Origin: Cellulomonas fimi
Lineage (GTDB): Bacteria; Actinomycetota; Actinomycetes; Actinomycetales; Cellulomonadaceae
Direction: 5' to 3'
Assembly (NCBI RefSeq): GCF_012952065.1
Contig: NZ_JABCJJ010000007.1
Location: forward strand, 97,106 to 161,105
DNA: 64,000 nucleotides
The notes under the pieces were generated by a model. It saw nothing but the letters and a program-made list of their open reading frames with translations. It was not told the origin of the DNA and ran no database searches. Each line of letters opens with the position of its first letter. The stretch's first letter is position 1. The position numbers and the translations under genes are program-made. Positions 25,552 through 36,297 of the stretch are shown piece by piece.

Positions 25552-26787
25552 TCAGGAGGCCAGTCGCGCCAGCCGGTCGACCGCGTCGTGCAGCACGTCC
25601 TCGCGCTTGACGAAGGTGAACCGGACCGCGGACGCCAGCGCGTCGTCGGCGGCCGAGCCGGGCCGGGTGAACGCGCGCACCGGCACGCCGACCACACCGG
25701 CGAGCTCGGGCAGCCGCCGGCACAGGTCGGCGCCGTCCTCGAAGCCGAGCGGCGCGCCGTCGGCCACGACGAAGTAGGTTCCCGCCGGCCGCGTGACGGT
25801 GAACCCGGCCGCCTCGAGCCCGTCGCAGAGGAGGTCCCGGCGGGCGGCGAGCGACGTGGCGAGGTCGCGGACCCACGCGGCCACGGCGTCGTCGGTGAGG
25901 GCGTGCGCGATCGCCGGCTGGAACGGTGCGCCCGACACGTAGGTGAGGAACTGCTTGACGGCGCGCACGGCGTCGACCAGCGGCGCGGGACCCGTGAGCC
26001 AGCCGATCTTCCAGCCGGTGAACGAGAACGTCTTGCCGGCCGACGAGATCGTGAGGGTCCGGTCCGCCATGCCCGGCAGCGTCGCGACCGGGACGTGCTC
26101 GGCGCCGTCGAACACCAGGTGCTCGTACACCTCGTCGGTCACGACCAGCGCGTCGTGCTCTCGCGCGAGCCGGGCGACGAGGCCGAGCTCGGTGCGGCTC
26201 AGCACCGCGCCCGTCGGGTTGTGCGGCGTGTTGAGGAGGACGAGCCGGGTCCGGGGGCTGAACGCCGCGCGGAGCGCTGCCTCGTCGAGCCGAAAGGCGG
26301 GGGCCGACCCCCTGGCGGGCACCCGGACGAGCGGTGCCGTGGTGTGCGTCGCGCCGGCGAGCGCGATCACGGCCGCGTACGAGTCGTAGAAGGGCTCGAG
26401 CGTCAGCACCTCCTCGCCCGGTCCGGCGAGCGCGAGCACGGTCGCGGCGAGGGCCTCGGTGGCGCCCGTCGTGACCAGCACCTCGCGGTCCGGGTCGACG
26501 TCGAGGCCGTAGTGCCGTCGCTGGTGGTCGACGACGGCGCGGCGCAGCTCGGGCGTCCCGGCGCCGGGCGGGTACTGGTTGCGACCCGAACGCATCGCCG
26601 CGACGGCGGCCTCGACGACGCTCGCCGGACCGTCGACGTCCGGGAACCCCTGCCCGAGGTTGACGGCGCCGGTGCGCGCGGCGAGGGCGGACATCTCCGC
26701 GAAGATCGTGGGACGCGCGGTCCCGTCGGGGCCCAGCAGGCCGACCGCGCGGGCGACCTCGGACCATCGCCCATGCGGCTGCGTCAT
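25552..26787 (-). CDS. PLP-dependent aminotransferase, class I/II
   Basis: 411 residues, fold type I. Substrate-side NLGQGFPDVDGP, NTPHNPTG (N190), VVTDEVYEHLVFDG (D218, Y221) and SSAGKTFSFTGWKIGW with Schiff-base K252 are intact. The closest familiar pattern is the kynurenine/methionine aminotransferase-like (YbdL) group, which transaminates methionine or aromatic amino acids to the keto acid. Start fixed by TACCCT 6 nt upstream. Unlinked to an amino-acid operon here. Confidence 0.88.
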   Translation of the reverse strand: MTQPHGRWSEVARAVGLLGPDGTARPTIFAEMSALAARTGAVNLGQGFPDVDGPASVVEAAVAAMRSGRNQYPPGAGTPELRRAVVDHQRRHYGLDVDPDREVLVTTGATEALAATVLALAGPGEEVLTLEPFYDSYAAVIALAGATHTTAPLVRVPARGSAPAFRLDEAALRAAFSPRTRLVLLNTPHNPTGAVLSRTELGLVARLAREHDALVVTDEVYEHLVFDGAEHVPVATLPGMADRTLTISSAGKTFSFTGWKIGWLTGPAPLVDAVRAVKQFLTYVSGAPFQPAIAHALTDDAVAAWVRDLATSLAARRDLLCDGLEAAGFTVTRPAGTYFVVADGAPLGFEDGADLCRRLPELAGVVGVPVRAFTRPGSAADDALASAVRFTFVKREDVLHDAVDRLARLAS

Positions 26788-26793
26788 CCCGCG

Positions 26794-26799
26794 AGGGTA
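26794..26799 (-). promoter_or_regulatory. -10 box of the aminotransferase gene (leaderless pattern)
   Basis: Minus-strand TACCCT, 6 nt, ATG at 26787. Confidence 0.5.
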
Positions 26800-26810
26800 C
26801 GGGAGCGCGC

Positions 26811-26939
26811 TCAGCCCATCCCGAGGGCGCCCGCGAGCCCGCCGAGGACCAGCAGGCCGAGCGACGACCAGGCGGCGACGGTCCACCAGGCGGGGCTGTG
26901 GGCCCGTCGCTGGTGGTGCCGCGTGGTCTGCGTCGTCAT
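26811..26939 (-). CDS. Small single-pass membrane protein, 42 residues
   Basis: Short reading frame: a basic N-terminus (MTTQTTRHHQRRAHS) followed by one hydrophobic helix (WWTVAAWSSLGLLVLGGLAGALG). Positive-inside topology would leave the N-terminus in the cytoplasm. It occupies most of the space between the aminotransferase and the lipoprotein gene and ends inside the aminotransferase promoter region. No strong ribosome-binding site is seen, so expression is uncertain. Small proteins of this shape are often missed; function unknown. Confidence 0.5.
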   Translation of the reverse strand: MTTQTTRHHQRRAHSPAWWTVAAWSSLGLLVLGGLAGALGMG

Positions 26940-27087
26940 GCCTGGGAGATCGGCACGGGAGGCGACCATGACAAGGGTTCGCGGGTGAGATCCGCGCCCG
27001 GGTCACCCACTCGGCGGCACGGCTGCTCGAGCGCCGCCGCGCAGCCGCGCCGCCGCGCAGCCGCGCCGCCGCGCCGCCGCGCAGCCG

Positions 27088-27543
27088 TTAGCTCGCCGTC
27101 GCCTCGAGCCGCTGGCTGAGCTCGTCGATCTTCGCGGACAGCGCCTCGAGCGCCGACCTCGTCACGCCGTCGACGTTCGCCGCCGCGGCGTCGAGCTTCG
27201 CGCGCGCGTCGGCGAGCCCCGCCTCGGCCTCGGCGACTGCGCTCGAGGCGTCGGCCGCGTCGAGCGCCGCCTGCGCGTCGTCGATCGCGGTCGTCGAGGA
27301 GGCGATGGCGTCCTCGATGCCGGCGCGCGCCTCGGGCGCGACCCCCTCGAGCCGGGCCCGCGCCTCGTCGATCGCGCCGCGAGCGTCGTCGACGCTCGCC
27401 TGTGCGCTCTCGACCGCGCTCGAGATCGACTCCCCGAGCTGCTCGAGCTCGGGCGAGTCGACGTCGGTCGAGCAGCCGGCGAGCGCGAGCACGAGAGCGG
27501 TGCCGGCGGCCGCGGCGGCCGCAGGGATCCGGTCGGTGCGCAT
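27088..27543 (-). CDS. Putative lipoprotein with an alpha-helical alanine-rich body
   Basis: 151 residues. MRTDRIPAAAAAAGTALVLALAGCS is a lipoprotein signal with lipobox LAGC, so it should be anchored outside the membrane by C24. The mature part has many Ala, Glu and Asp residues in helical repeats (SVDDARGAIDEARARLEG, AALDAADASSAVAEAEAGL), as in coiled-coil lipoproteins. It is preceded by GAGGAG. Function unknown. Downstream, 27033-27083 is a GC-rich run of CGCAGCCGCGCCGC repeats before the next gene. Confidence 0.75.
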   Translation of the reverse strand: MRTDRIPAAAAAAGTALVLALAGCSTDVDSPELEQLGESISSAVESAQASVDDARGAIDEARARLEGVAPEARAGIEDAIASSTTAIDDAQAALDAADASSAVAEAEAGLADARAKLDAAAANVDGVTRSALEALSAKIDELSQRLEATAS

Positions 27544-27678
27544 GGTGCTCCTCACGTGGGGGTGCGTCCATTGTGCCCGGTGACGTGCGTCGGCGTCGGG
27601 CGAGCGGCAGCCGGACGAGGGTGATCCGCTCAGCGCGCTGGGCCGCGGATCACCCTCCCGCTCCGGACCGCAGCCCAC

Positions 27679-27684
27679 TACCCT
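27679..27684 (+). promoter_or_regulatory. -10 box of guaD (leaderless pattern)
   Basis: TACCCT, 6 nt, ATG at 27691, identical in arrangement to the aminotransferase and argS promoters. Confidence 0.55.
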
Positions 27685-27690
27685 CGGCCG

Positions 27691-28164
27691 ATGGACCACG
27701 CACCGGAGCGCTACCTCGAGCAGGCGATCGACGTCGCCGTCCGCAACGCGGCGGGATCGGGCGGCCCCTTCGGCGCGGTGGTCGTGGCACCCGACGGCCG
27801 GGTCTTCGAGGGCGCCAACCGGGTGACGTCGGCCAAGGACCCGACTGCGCACGCCGAGGTCGTCGCGATCCGTACGGCGTGCGCCGCGCTCGACACGTTC
27901 GACCTCGCGGGCTGCACGCTCTACAGCAGCTGTGAGCCCTGCCCCATGTGCCTCGCGGCGGCGCTCTGGGCACGCGTCGACGCGGTCCGCTTCGCGGCCG
28001 ACCGGCACGCTGCGCTCGCCGCCGGGTTCGACGACGTGCTGTTCTACGAGTACCTCGCGGGCACGGCGCCCGAGGGGCTCATGCAGGTCGTCCAGGTCGA
28101 GGTCGAGAACCCGGGGGCGCCGTTCGAGGCGTGGGCAGCGAACACGGCACGGATCCACTACTGA
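27691..28164 (+). CDS. guaD: Guanine deaminase (cytidine-deaminase fold)
   Basis: 157 residues. Zinc and catalytic motifs HAE (54-56) and PCPMC (C84, C87) in the arrangement DPTAHAEVVAIR and GCTLYSSCEPCPMC that marks bacterial guanine deaminase rather than tRNA adenosine deaminase. It converts guanine to xanthine and ammonia. This fits with purine breakdown but the gene stands alone with its own -10 box. A nucleoside or tRNA deaminase of the same fold is the alternative. Confidence 0.85.
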   Translation: MDHAPERYLEQAIDVAVRNAAGSGGPFGAVVVAPDGRVFEGANRVTSAKDPTAHAEVVAIRTACAALDTFDLAGCTLYSSCEPCPMCLAAALWARVDAVRFAADRHAALAAGFDDVLFYEYLAGTAPEGLMQVVQVEVENPGAPFEAWAANTARIHY

Positions 28165-28417
28165 GGGGCCGGTTGCTTGCCCGGTCAGGGCAGCTTCAGG
28201 CAGTGCGCGTCACGCCGGATCGGCCCTGACCTGCCAGAGTCGCGCGGTGGTGAGGCGGTCGTCGCTCTTCTGCGAGGACTTCGTGGGCGTGCCGGCCGCG
28301 AAGGACCGACCGGTGACGGCGTGGAACTCGGGGGGCGAGGCCACGTGGACGGACGTGGCGGCTCCCTGGCGGGCGTTCATCGCTGCAGGTCAGTTGATGA
28401 AGCTGCAGTTGGAGGGG

Positions 28418-28490
28418 TGCCCGCGAAAGGACTCGAACCTTCGACCTTCCGCTCCGGAGGCGGACGCTCTATCCACTGAGCTACGCGGGC
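28418..28490 (-). tRNA. tRNA-Arg (anticodon CCG)
   Basis: 73 nt cloverleaf on the minus strand. The 7-bp acceptor stem GCCCGCG/CGCGGGC closes, the D arm has GCTCAGTGGATAGAGC, the anticodon stem TCCGC/GCGGA holds loop CTCCGGA (anticodon at 28455-28457), and the T arm has GGTTCGAGTCC. The discriminator is A; no CCA is encoded. It reads CGG codons, common in this genome. The 250 nt between guaD and this tRNA show no convincing gene. Confidence 0.95.
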
Positions 28491-28569
28491 CTGTGCCGGT
28501 GTCGGCACGGGCAACGACACTACCGCACGCCGGAGAGCCGGCACACGTCCCGTGCGACGGCCGCACCGA

Positions 28570-29223
28570 TCACGCGTCGCCGAGGTGCTCCGACAGGTAG
28601 TGCGTGATCTCGCGCGCCGCCCGCTCGGCGTCACCGGCTTCGATGGCCTCGACGAGCCCGTCGTGGCTGTCGTGGCCGGACACCGGCCGCTCGAAGTTGA
28701 ACCGGATGTTCTCGCTGATGGCCCCGACGAGGTTCTCGTAGAGCGACAGGAGGACGGGGTTCCCGGCGGCGCGAGCGATCGCCCGGTGCAGCGCGAGGTC
28801 CGTCGAGACCATCGCGTCGAGGTCACCCTCCCGGTACGCCTTCTCGCGCGCCGTGCGGTGCTCGTGCAGCTCGGCGAGGTCGGCGGGGGTACGACGCCGC
28901 GCGGCGAGCCGGGCTGCCTCGACCTCGAGCGAGCGCCGTACCTCCAGGACGTCGCGCTGCCGCGCGTCGGCGATCTCGCGCCCCATCGTCACGCCGAGCT
29001 CGGAGCGGCCGACGACGTACGTCCCCGAGCCCTGCCGGCGCTCGAGGAGACCGGCGTGGACGAGCGACTGCACGGCTTCCCGGGCGGTGTTGCGCCCGAC
29101 GCCGAGCAGCTGGGTCAGCGCCGGCTCGGCCGGGATCCGGGTCCCCAAGGGCCACGTGCCGTCGCTGACGAGAGCACGCAGCCGAGCGACGGCCCTGTCG
29201 ATGAGACCGGTGCGGCGAGTCAT
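28570..29223 (-). CDS. GntR-family transcription regulator, FadR/FCD subgroup
   Basis: 217 residues. N-terminal winged helix: [46 protein letters not shown] in the order typical for GntR. The C-terminal ~140 residues are all-helical FCD type, with D/H residues ([26 protein letters not shown]) that bind a metal and acid ligands in the family. Divergent from an MFS transporter, so regulation of that transporter is the simplest guess. GAGGAG lies about 10 nt before the ATG. Confidence 0.9.
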   Translation of the reverse strand: MTRRTGLIDRAVARLRALVSDGTWPLGTRIPAEPALTQLLGVGRNTAREAVQSLVHAGLLERRQGSGTYVVGRSELGVTMGREIADARQRDVLEVRRSLEVEAARLAARRRTPADLAELHEHRTAREKAYREGDLDAMVSTDLALHRAIARAAGNPVLLSLYENLVGAISENIRFNFERPVSGHDSHDGLVEAIEAGDAERAAREITHYLSEHLGDA

Positions 29224-29309
29224 CCCAGGTATTCTCCTCGTGGGGACGGTGCCGTGCAGTCAACACGCCGGCCATCGCCGTCCGCCAGTCCCGAGCAGAA
29301 GTAGGAGCG

Positions 29310-30563
29310 ATGACCGCCCTTGCCCCGCGCCGCCCGTGGCGCGGCCGGTGGATCGTGCTCGCGGGGATCGTGCTCGTGGGCCTCAACCTGCGCATCGCGG
29401 TCGCCGCGGTCTCGCCGATCCTCGACGCCGTCCGGGTGGACGTCGCCCTCACGGACACGCTCGTCGGGCTGCTCGCGACGATCCCGGTCCTGTCCTTCGC
29501 CGTGTTCGGCTCGCTCGCGCCGCTCCTGGCGCGCCGGTTCGGGCTCGAGCCGACCCTCATGGCGGCCATGGTGCTCTCGGCGGTCGGGGAGATCGTGCGG
29601 TCGGTGACCGACACCCCCGCCGGCTTCCTCGGATGGACCATGATCGCCCTCGCCGGGATGGGCATGGGCAACGTGCTGCTGCCCCCGCTGGTCAAGCGGT
29701 ACTTCCCCGACCGGATCGGGCCCGTCACCGCCGTGTACTCGATGGCGATGGCCTTCAGCACCACGCTGCCCGCCCTCCTCTCGGTGCCCATCGCCCGCCA
29801 GGTGGGCTGGCGGCTCACCCTCGCGTCGTGGGCCGTGATCGGCCTCCTCGCCGTCGTGCCCTGGGCCGTGGTCATCATCCGGTCCGCCGTGGTGCGCTCC
29901 GAGCTCGCGGCGGTGCTGCGACGCGCGCCGACGCAGACCTCGGCGCTCGCGGGCCGGCACCGCGCGCAGGGCCGGGTCTGGCGAAGCCCGCTGGCGTGGG
30001 GGCTCGCCGTGATGTTCGCCATGAACTCGCTCAACAGCTACGTCGTGTTCGGGTGGCTCCCGGTGATCCTCACGGGCTCCGGGATGAGCGCCGAGGCCGC
30101 CGGCCTCTGGCTCGCGCTCTACGGGATCCTCGCCCTGCCGGGCTCGTTCGTCGTGCCGCCGCTCGCCGCGCGCATGCGCAACCCGTTGCCGCTCGTCCTG
30201 GGCTTCGCGGTCTGCTTCGTCGTCGGGTACGTCGGGCTCATGCTCGCGCCGCTCGACGGCACCGCGGTGTGGATCGTCTTCCTCGGCGTCGGCCCGAGCG
30301 CGTTCCCGCTCGTGCTGGCGCTGCTGAACCTTCGTACGCGCACGTCCGCGGGGGCGGTGTCGCTCTCGGGGTTCGTCCAGGGGGTGGGCTACGCGCTCGC
30401 CGCCGGCGGACCGCTGCTGGTGGGTGTGCTGTACGCCTCGACGGGCACGTGGACGGCCGTGTACGCGTTCCTGCTCGGCACCGTCGTGGTGCTCGTCCTC
30501 GCCGGGGTAGTGGCGTGCCGTCCCGTGATGCTCGAGGACACATGGGGTGCGCGACCGCACTGA
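29310..30563 (+). CDS. MFS transporter, CynX/NimT type
   Basis: 417 residues, 12 predicted helices. Begins near [22 protein letters not shown], the family-typical first helix of cyanate/2-nitroimidazole-type transporters (NLR motif). ATG with TAGGAG 4-6 nt before. Divergent from the GntR gene 86 nt away; the space between could hold its operator, although no clear palindrome was found. Substrate unknown. Confidence 0.88.
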   Translation: MTALAPRRPWRGRWIVLAGIVLVGLNLRIAVAAVSPILDAVRVDVALTDTLVGLLATIPVLSFAVFGSLAPLLARRFGLEPTLMAAMVLSAVGEIVRSVTDTPAGFLGWTMIALAGMGMGNVLLPPLVKRYFPDRIGPVTAVYSMAMAFSTTLPALLSVPIARQVGWRLTLASWAVIGLLAVVPWAVVIIRSAVVRSELAAVLRRAPTQTSALAGRHRAQGRVWRSPLAWGLAVMFAMNSLNSYVVFGWLPVILTGSGMSAEAAGLWLALYGILALPGSFVVPPLAARMRNPLPLVLGFAVCFVVGYVGLMLAPLDGTAVWIVFLGVGPSAFPLVLALLNLRTRTSAGAVSLSGFVQGVGYALAAGGPLLVGVLYASTGTWTAVYAFLLGTVVVLVLAGVVACRPVMLEDTWGARPH

Positions 30564-30586
30564 CCGAAGCGCCCAGGGGCACTCGG

Positions 30587-30592
30587 TACCCT
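30587..30592 (+). promoter_or_regulatory. -10 box of argS (leaderless pattern)
   Basis: TACCCT, 6 nt, GTG at 30599. Decides the argS start. Confidence 0.6.
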
Positions 30593-30598
30593 TCCTGG

Positions 30599-32266
30599 GT
30601 GACCCCTGCCGATCTCTCCGACGCCCTCCACGCAGCCCTGACCGACGCGGTCGCGGACGGCACCTTCGTGCTCGCCGCGGGCGACATCCCGGCCGCGGTC
30701 CACGTCGAGCGCCCGCGTCAGCGCGAGCACGGGGACTGGGCGACCAACGTCGCGATGCAGCTGGGGAAGAAGGCCGGCATGGCGCCGCGCGCGTTCGCGG
30801 AGGAGCTCGCGCGGCGCCTGGGCGCGGTCCCGGGCGTCGCGGCCGTCGACGTCGCGGGTCCGGGCTTCCTCAACATCACCCTCGAGGCGGCGTCGGCGGG
30901 CGAGCTCGCGCGCACGATCGTGGAACGTGGGGGGGACTTCGGCGACGGCGCGGCGATGGCCGGGCAGAACGTCAACCTCGAGTTCGTCTCGGCGAACCCG
31001 ACGGGGCCGATCCACATCGGCGGGGTGCGGTGGGCCGCCGTCGGCGACTCGTTGGCGCGGATCATGCAGGCGGCGGGCGCCACGGTCGCCCGCGAGTACT
31101 ACTTCAACGACCACGGCGGGCAGATCGACCGCTTCGCGCGCTCGCTGCTCGCCGCCGCCCGCGGTCAGGAGGCGCCCGAGGACGGCTACGGCGGCGCCTA
31201 CATCTCCGAGATCGCCGACCAGGTCGTCGCCCAGGCGACCACGGACCCGCGGACCCTGCCCGACGACGAGGCGCAGGAGGCGTTCCGGGCCGCGGGCGTC
31301 GAGCTGATGTTCGCGGAGATCAAGAAGTCGCTGCACGAGTTCGGCGTCGACTTCGACGTGTACTTCCACGAGAACTCGCTGCACGAGTCGGGCGCGGTCG
31401 ACCACGCCGTCGCGCGGCTGCGCGAGCTCGGCCGGGTCTACGAGGCCGACGGCGCGACGTGGCTGCGGACCACCGACTTCGGCGACGACAAGGACCGGGT
31501 CGTCATCAAGGCCGACGGCGACCCGGCCTACATCGCCGGCGACCTCGCCTACTACCTCGACAAGCGCGAGCGCGGGTTCGACCGCGTGATCATCATGCTG
31601 GGCGCCGACCACCACGGGTACATCGGCCGCATGATGGCGATGTGCGCGGCGTTCGGTGACGTGCCGGGCGTCAACCTCGAGATCCTCATCGGGCAGATGG
31701 TCAACCTCCTCAAGGACGGCGAGCCGGTCCGGATGTCCAAGCGCGCCGGGACCGTCGTGACGATCGACGACCTGGTCGACGCCGTCGGGGTCGACGCCGC
31801 GCGCTACGCGCTGGCGCGCTCGTCCGCGAACTCCTCGCTCGACATCGACCTCGACCTGCTCACGCGCGCCACGAACGAGAACCCGGTCTTCTACGTGCAG
31901 TACGCCCACGCGCGCACGGCGAACGTCGCCCGCAACGCGGCCGACGCGGGCGTCCGGCGCGCGGACGGCTTCGACGCCGCCCTGCTCGACCACCCGGCCG
32001 AGGCCGCGCTGCTCGGGTCGCTGAGCGAGTTCCCGCGCGTCGTGGCCCAGGCCGCCGAGCTCCGCGAGCCGCACCGCGTCGCCCGCTACCTCGAGGAGCT
32101 CGCCGGGTCGTACCACAAGTGGTACGACCAGCGCCGGGTCGCGCCCTTCGGCGACGAGGAGGTCACCGATGTGCACCGCACGCGCCTGTGGCTCAACGAC
32201 GCCACCCGCCAGGTGCTCGCCAACGGCCTGGGCCTGCTGGGCGTGAGCGCGCCGGAGCGCATGTGA
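30599..32266 (+). CDS. argS: Arginyl-tRNA synthetase
   Basis: 555 residues, class I. N-terminal Add-1 domain, then [11 protein letters not shown] (HIGH-type site), and [10 protein letters not shown] (KMSKS equivalent). The C-terminal anticodon domain ends [11 protein letters not shown]...[12 protein letters not shown]. It charges tRNA-Arg, such as the tRNA at 28418. The GTG at 30599 was chosen from the -10 spacing and because the homologous sequence starts at [13 protein letters not shown]. It overlaps lysA by 4 nt (GTGA); the argS-lysA pairing is common in actinobacteria. Confidence 0.96.
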   Translation: MTPADLSDALHAALTDAVADGTFVLAAGDIPAAVHVERPRQREHGDWATNVAMQLGKKAGMAPRAFAEELARRLGAVPGVAAVDVAGPGFLNITLEAASAGELARTIVERGGDFGDGAAMAGQNVNLEFVSANPTGPIHIGGVRWAAVGDSLARIMQAAGATVAREYYFNDHGGQIDRFARSLLAAARGQEAPEDGYGGAYISEIADQVVAQATTDPRTLPDDEAQEAFRAAGVELMFAEIKKSLHEFGVDFDVYFHENSLHESGAVDHAVARLRELGRVYEADGATWLRTTDFGDDKDRVVIKADGDPAYIAGDLAYYLDKRERGFDRVIIMLGADHHGYIGRMMAMCAAFGDVPGVNLEILIGQMVNLLKDGEPVRMSKRAGTVVTIDDLVDAVGVDAARYALARSSANSSLDIDLDLLTRATNENPVFYVQYAHARTANVARNAADAGVRRADGFDAALLDHPAEAALLGSLSEFPRVVAQAAELREPHRVARYLEELAGSYHKWYDQRRVAPFGDEEVTDVHRTRLWLNDATRQVLANGLGLLGVSAPERM

Positions 32267-33633
32267 CCGGCGCGCAGGTGACGGATCTCGACCCGGCCGT
32301 GTGGGCCTCGGGGGTGCGGCGCGGGGACGACGGCGCGCTCGTCGTCGCGGGCGTCGACGTGCGGGAGATCGCGGCGACGCACGGCACGCCCGCGTACGTG
32401 CTCGACGAGGCCGACTTCCGCGCGCGTGCCCGGGCCTTCCGCGAGGCGTTCACCGACGCGTTCGCCCACGTCGGGACCGAGGTCGACGTGTACTACGCCG
32501 GCAAGGCGTTCCTCTCGGTCGCGGTCGCGCGGTGGGCGCACGAGGAGGGGCTCCGCGTCGACACCTCGACCGGGGGCGAGCTCGCCGTCGCGCTGCGAGC
32601 CGGCGTCCCGGGAGCCGCCATCGGCCTGCACGGCAACAACAAGTCCGACGCCGAGCTCCGACGCGCGCTCGACGCGGGCGTCGGGCGGATCATCGTGGAC
32701 TCGATGACCGAGATCGACCGGATCGCGGCGGCGGTGCGTGAGCGCGCGGACGGCCGCCGCGCACCGGTGATGGTCCGCGTCACGACCGGCATCCACGCGG
32801 GCGGTCACGAGTACATCTCGACCGCGCACGAGGACCAGAAGTTCGGGCTCTCGATCGCGGGCGGGCAGGCGGCGGCGGCGCTGCGGGCCGTGCTCGCCCG
32901 GCCCGAGCTCGAGCTGCTCGGCGTCCACTCGCACATCGGGTCGCAGATCCTCGACCCGGCCGGGTTCACCGAGGCGGCGCGCACGCTGCTCGAGCTGCGC
33001 GCCGAGCTCGCGGCCCGGACCGGGCACCTGCTGCCCGAGGTCGACCTGGGCGGCGGCTACGGCATCGCGTACCTGCCCGGCGAGGTCCCGATCGAGCCGG
33101 CTCGCGTCGCCAAGGACCTCGCGACAGCCGTGGGCGACGTGTGCGCGGCCCTCGGGACGCCCGTGCCGCGCATCTCGATCGAGCCCGGCCGCGCCGTCGT
33201 CGGCCCGACCACCTTCACGCTGTACGAGGTCGGCACCGTCAAGCCCGTCACGGTGGACGGGCCGCCCGCCTTCACGCGCACCTACGTGTCGGTCGACGGC
33301 GGGATGAGCGACAACCTGCGGCCCGCGCTCTACGACGCGCGGTACACCGCGGTGGTCGCGTCGCGCGTCGGGGCGGCCGAGACGGTGCGGGCGCGCGTCG
33401 TCGGCAAGCACTGCGAGAGCGGCGACATCGTGGTGCACGACGTCGAGCTGCCGGCCGACATCGGGCGCGGCGACCTGCTCGCGGTCCCGGCGACGGGCGC
33501 GTACGGACGCTCGATGGCGTCCAACTACAACCACGTGCCGCGCCCGCCCGTGCTGGCGGTGCGCGACGGCGAGGTCCGCGTCCTGGTGCGTCGCGAGACG
33601 GAGGACGACCTCTTCGCGCTCGACCAGGGCTGA
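32263..33633 (+). CDS. lysA: Diaminopimelate decarboxylase
   Basis: 456 residues, PLP enzyme of fold type III. Schiff-base lysine K81 in [18 protein letters not shown]; glycine loop [27 protein letters not shown] with the second-active-site Cys; and [19 protein letters not shown]. It makes lysine from meso-diaminopimelate, the last step of lysine synthesis. Coupled to argS. Confidence 0.96.
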   Translation: MTGAQVTDLDPAVWASGVRRGDDGALVVAGVDVREIAATHGTPAYVLDEADFRARARAFREAFTDAFAHVGTEVDVYYAGKAFLSVAVARWAHEEGLRVDTSTGGELAVALRAGVPGAAIGLHGNNKSDAELRRALDAGVGRIIVDSMTEIDRIAAAVRERADGRRAPVMVRVTTGIHAGGHEYISTAHEDQKFGLSIAGGQAAAALRAVLARPELELLGVHSHIGSQILDPAGFTEAARTLLELRAELAARTGHLLPEVDLGGGYGIAYLPGEVPIEPARVAKDLATAVGDVCAALGTPVPRISIEPGRAVVGPTTFTLYEVGTVKPVTVDGPPAFTRTYVSVDGGMSDNLRPALYDARYTAVVASRVGAAETVRARVVGKHCESGDIVVHDVELPADIGRGDLLAVPATGAYGRSMASNYNHVPRPPVLAVRDGEVRVLVRRETEDDLFALDQG

Positions 33634-33680
33634 CGGGATCCCGACCAGACCACGCAGACGAAGCCGTGGATCCGGACCCG

Positions 33681-33686
33681 TATCCT
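33681..33686 (+). promoter_or_regulatory. Candidate -10 box for the hom-thrC-thrB operon
   Basis: TATCCT about 140 nt before hom, giving a leader of about 130 nt. No Thr/Ile-rich leader peptide and no clear attenuator was seen in 33687-33823. Confidence 0.4.
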
Positions 33687-33823
33687 GAGACGGCCGTCCG
33701 CGGGTCGACCCGGGCGGCGAGGATCGACCCCCCGGACGAGGCAGAGCGGCGCGCCGCCTGGTGCGGCTGCGCCCTGGCGCGGGGCGGCGGCCGGGTGGAC
33801 GACGACGAGAGGTGGGCGGCGCG

Positions 33824-35197
33824 GTGGAGGCTCGGGAACGTGCACGGCGGAGCGCCCAGCAGGGTGCGGCGGATCCGGCGCTGCGCGTCGCGCTGCTGGG
33901 TGCCGGGGTCGTCGGGAGCCAGGTCGCACGGCTGCTCACCTCGCAGCGCGACGACCTCGCGGCGCGCGCCGGCGCCGCGCTCGAGCTCGTCGGCGTCGCG
34001 GTGCGGGACGTGTCGGTGCCGCGCGACGGCGTCGACCCCGCGCTGCTGACGACCGATGCCGAGGGTCTCGTGGAGCGCGCCGACCTCGTCGTCGAGGTCA
34101 TGGGCGGCATCGAGCCGGCCCGCTCGCTGCTCCTGCGCGCCATCGCGGCCGGCGCGTCGGTCGTGACCGCCAACAAGGCGCTGCTCGCGGAGGACGGCCC
34201 GACGCTCTACGCCGCGGCCGACGACGCGGGGGTCGACCTCTACTTCGAGGCGGCAGTCGCGGGCGCGATCCCGCTGGTCCGCCCGGTCCGCGAGTCGCTC
34301 GCGGGTGACCGGATCCGGCGCGTCCTCGGCGTCGTCAACGGCACGACGAACTACGTGCTCGACCAGATGGCCACCGAGGGCCTCGACCTCGACCAGGCGG
34401 TCAAGCAGGCGCAGGCGCTCGGCTACGCGGAGGCCGACCCGACCGCCGACGTCGAGGGCTTCGACGCCGCGGCGAAGGCGGCGATCCTCGCCTCGCTCGC
34501 GTTCCACACCCGGGTGCCGCTCGAGCAGGTGCACCGCGAGGGCATCACCGCGGTGACGGCCGACGACGTCGCGTGGGCCGCGCGCACGGGTCACGTCGTC
34601 AAGCTGCTCGCCATCGCCGAGTCGACCGACGCGGGCGTCTCCGTGCGGGTGCACCCCGCGCTCGTGCCGACGAGCCATCCGCTCGCGGGCGTGCACGGCG
34701 CCTTCAACGCCGTGTTCGTCGAGGCGGAGGCCGCAGGAGAGCTGATGTTCTACGGTCGCGGTGCGGGTGGCGCGCCGACGGCCTCCGCCGTGCTCGGCGA
34801 CCTCGTCTCCGCCGCGCGGCACCGCGTGCTCGGCGGACGGGGCCCGGTCGAGTCCAGCTACGCCGACCTGCCGCTGTTGCCCGCGTCCGCCGCGCTGACC
34901 CGCTACCAGGTCCGGCTCGACGTGGCCGACCGCCCGGGCGTGCTCGCGCAGGTCGCCCATGCCCTCGCCGAGCACGAGGTGTCGATCGAGGCGGTGCGGC
35001 AGGCGCCCACCGCCTCGGGCGGGGCGGCGTCGCGAGCCGTCGCCCCGGCGTCGGGCACCGACCCGCTCGCGCTGGCGCACCTGGTCATCACGACCCACGA
35101 GGCCACCGACGCGGCGCTCGCCGCGACCGTCGCCGCGCTCGCCGAGCTCGACTCCGTGACCCGGGTCGTCTCCGTCCTGCGAGTCGAAGGAGCCTGA
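33824..35197 (+). CDS. hom: Homoserine dehydrogenase with ACT domain
   Basis: 457 residues from GTG 33824 (GTG 33812 is an alternative). NAD(P)-binding [28 protein letters not shown], catalytic region [13 protein letters not shown] and [20 protein letters not shown]-terminal ACT domain from [21 protein letters not shown], usually the site of threonine feedback inhibition. Reduces aspartate semialdehyde to homoserine. First gene of hom-thrC-thrB; overlaps thrC by 1 nt (TGATG). Confidence 0.94.
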   Translation: MEARERARRSAQQGAADPALRVALLGAGVVGSQVARLLTSQRDDLAARAGAALELVGVAVRDVSVPRDGVDPALLTTDAEGLVERADLVVEVMGGIEPARSLLLRAIAAGASVVTANKALLAEDGPTLYAAADDAGVDLYFEAAVAGAIPLVRPVRESLAGDRIRRVLGVVNGTTNYVLDQMATEGLDLDQAVKQAQALGYAEADPTADVEGFDAAAKAAILASLAFHTRVPLEQVHREGITAVTADDVAWAARTGHVVKLLAIAESTDAGVSVRVHPALVPTSHPLAGVHGAFNAVFVEAEAAGELMFYGRGAGGAPTASAVLGDLVSAARHRVLGGRGPVESSYADLPLLPASAALTRYQVRLDVADRPGVLAQVAHALAEHEVSIEAVRQAPTASGGAASRAVAPASGTDPLALAHLVITTHEATDAALAATVAALAELDSVTRVVSVLRVEGA

Positions 35198-36297
35198 TGG
35201 CGCACCAGTGGCGCGGGATCATCGCCGAGTACGCCGACCGGCTGCCCGCGCACGTCCAGGAGCGCGTCGTCACGCTGGGGGAGGGCGGCACGCCGCTCGT
35301 GCCCGCACCGGCGCTCTCGCTCCTGACCGGGGCGGACGTGCACCTCAAGGTCGAGGGGATGAACCCGACGGGGTCGTTCAAGGACCGGGGCATGACGACG
35401 GCGATCTCGGCCGCGGCGGCGCGGGGCGCGAAGGTCGTGGTGTGCGCGTCGACGGGCAACACCTCGGCGTCCGCCGCCGCCTACGCGACCGCGGCGGGGA
35501 TGACCTGCGCGGTGCTCGTGCCCGACGGCAAGATCGCGATGGGCAAGCTGAGCCAGGCCATCGCCCACGGCGCCCGGCTCCTGCAGGTCGACGGCAACTT
35601 CGACGACTGCCTCGTCGCGGCCCGCAAGCTCGCCGAGGCCTACCCGGTCGAGCTGGTCAACTCGGTCAACCCCGACCGGATCGAGGGCCAGAAGACGGGT
35701 GCGTTCGAGGTCGTGGACGCGCTCGGTGACGCGCCGGACATCCACGCCCTGCCCGTCGGCAACGCGGGCAACATCACGGCCTACTGGAAGGGCTACGCCG
35801 AGTACGCCGAGGCGGGCGTCGCGACGCGCCGACCGCGGATGTGGGGCTTCCAGGCCGTGGGCTCGGCGCCGATCGTGGCGGGCCACCCGATCACCCACCC
35901 CGAGACGATCGCGACCGCCATCCGGATAGGGAACCCGGCGTCGTGGACGCAGGCGGAGGACGCGCGGGACACCTCGGGCGGGCTGATCGAGGCCGTCACC
36001 GACGAGCAGATCCTCGCCGCGCACCGGATCCTGTCGAGCCAGGTCGGCGTGTTCGTCGAGCCTGCCTCGGCGGCCGGCGTCGCCGGCATCCTCGCCCTCG
36101 CCGAGCAGGGTCGGGTGCCCGCGGGCGCACGGATCGTCGTGACCGTGACCGGCCACGGCCTCAAGGACCCGCAGTGGGCGCTGCGCACCGCCGACGGCAG
36201 CGAGGTGGTCCCGGTCCGCGTGAGCGCCGACATCGTGTCGATCGCCGACGCGCTCGAGCTCGGCTCAGGCGGCCCGATGCGCTCGGTCCCGTCATGA
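35197..36297 (+). CDS. thrC: Threonine synthase
   Basis: 366 residues, PLP fold type II. Schiff-base K62 in [12 protein letters not shown], phosphate loop [12 protein letters not shown] and [13 protein letters not shown]. Converts O-phosphohomoserine to threonine, using the product of thrB next to it. ATG with GAAGGAG at the expected distance. Overlaps thrB by 4 nt (ATGA). Confidence 0.96.
   Translation: MAHQWRGIIAEYADRLPAHVQERVVTLGEGGTPLVPAPALSLLTGADVHLKVEGMNPTGSFKDRGMTTAISAAAARGAKVVVCASTGNTSASAAAYATAAGMTCAVLVPDGKIAMGKLSQAIAHGARLLQVDGNFDDCLVAARKLAEAYPVELVNSVNPDRIEGQKTGAFEVVDALGDAPDIHALPVGNAGNITAYWKGYAEYAEAGVATRRPRMWGFQAVGSAPIVAGHPITHPETIATAIRIGNPASWTQAEDARDTSGGLIEAVTDEQILAAHRILSSQVGVFVEPASAAGVAGILALAEQGRVPAGARIVVTVTGHGLKDPQWALRTADGSEVVPVRVSADIVSIADALELGSGGPMRSVPS

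Noticed and set aside
28248..28600. Plus-strand reading frame containing RKDSNLRPSAPEADALSTELRG
   Set aside because: This peptide is the antisense translation of the tRNA-Arg gene, a well-known annotation artefact. The upstream part (28248-28417) has no ribosome-binding site or recognisable domain.
33666..34049. Leader peptide for the hom operon
   Set aside because: A GTG frame starting at 33666 overlaps the candidate -10 box, lacks Thr/Ile runs, and continues into hom out of frame.
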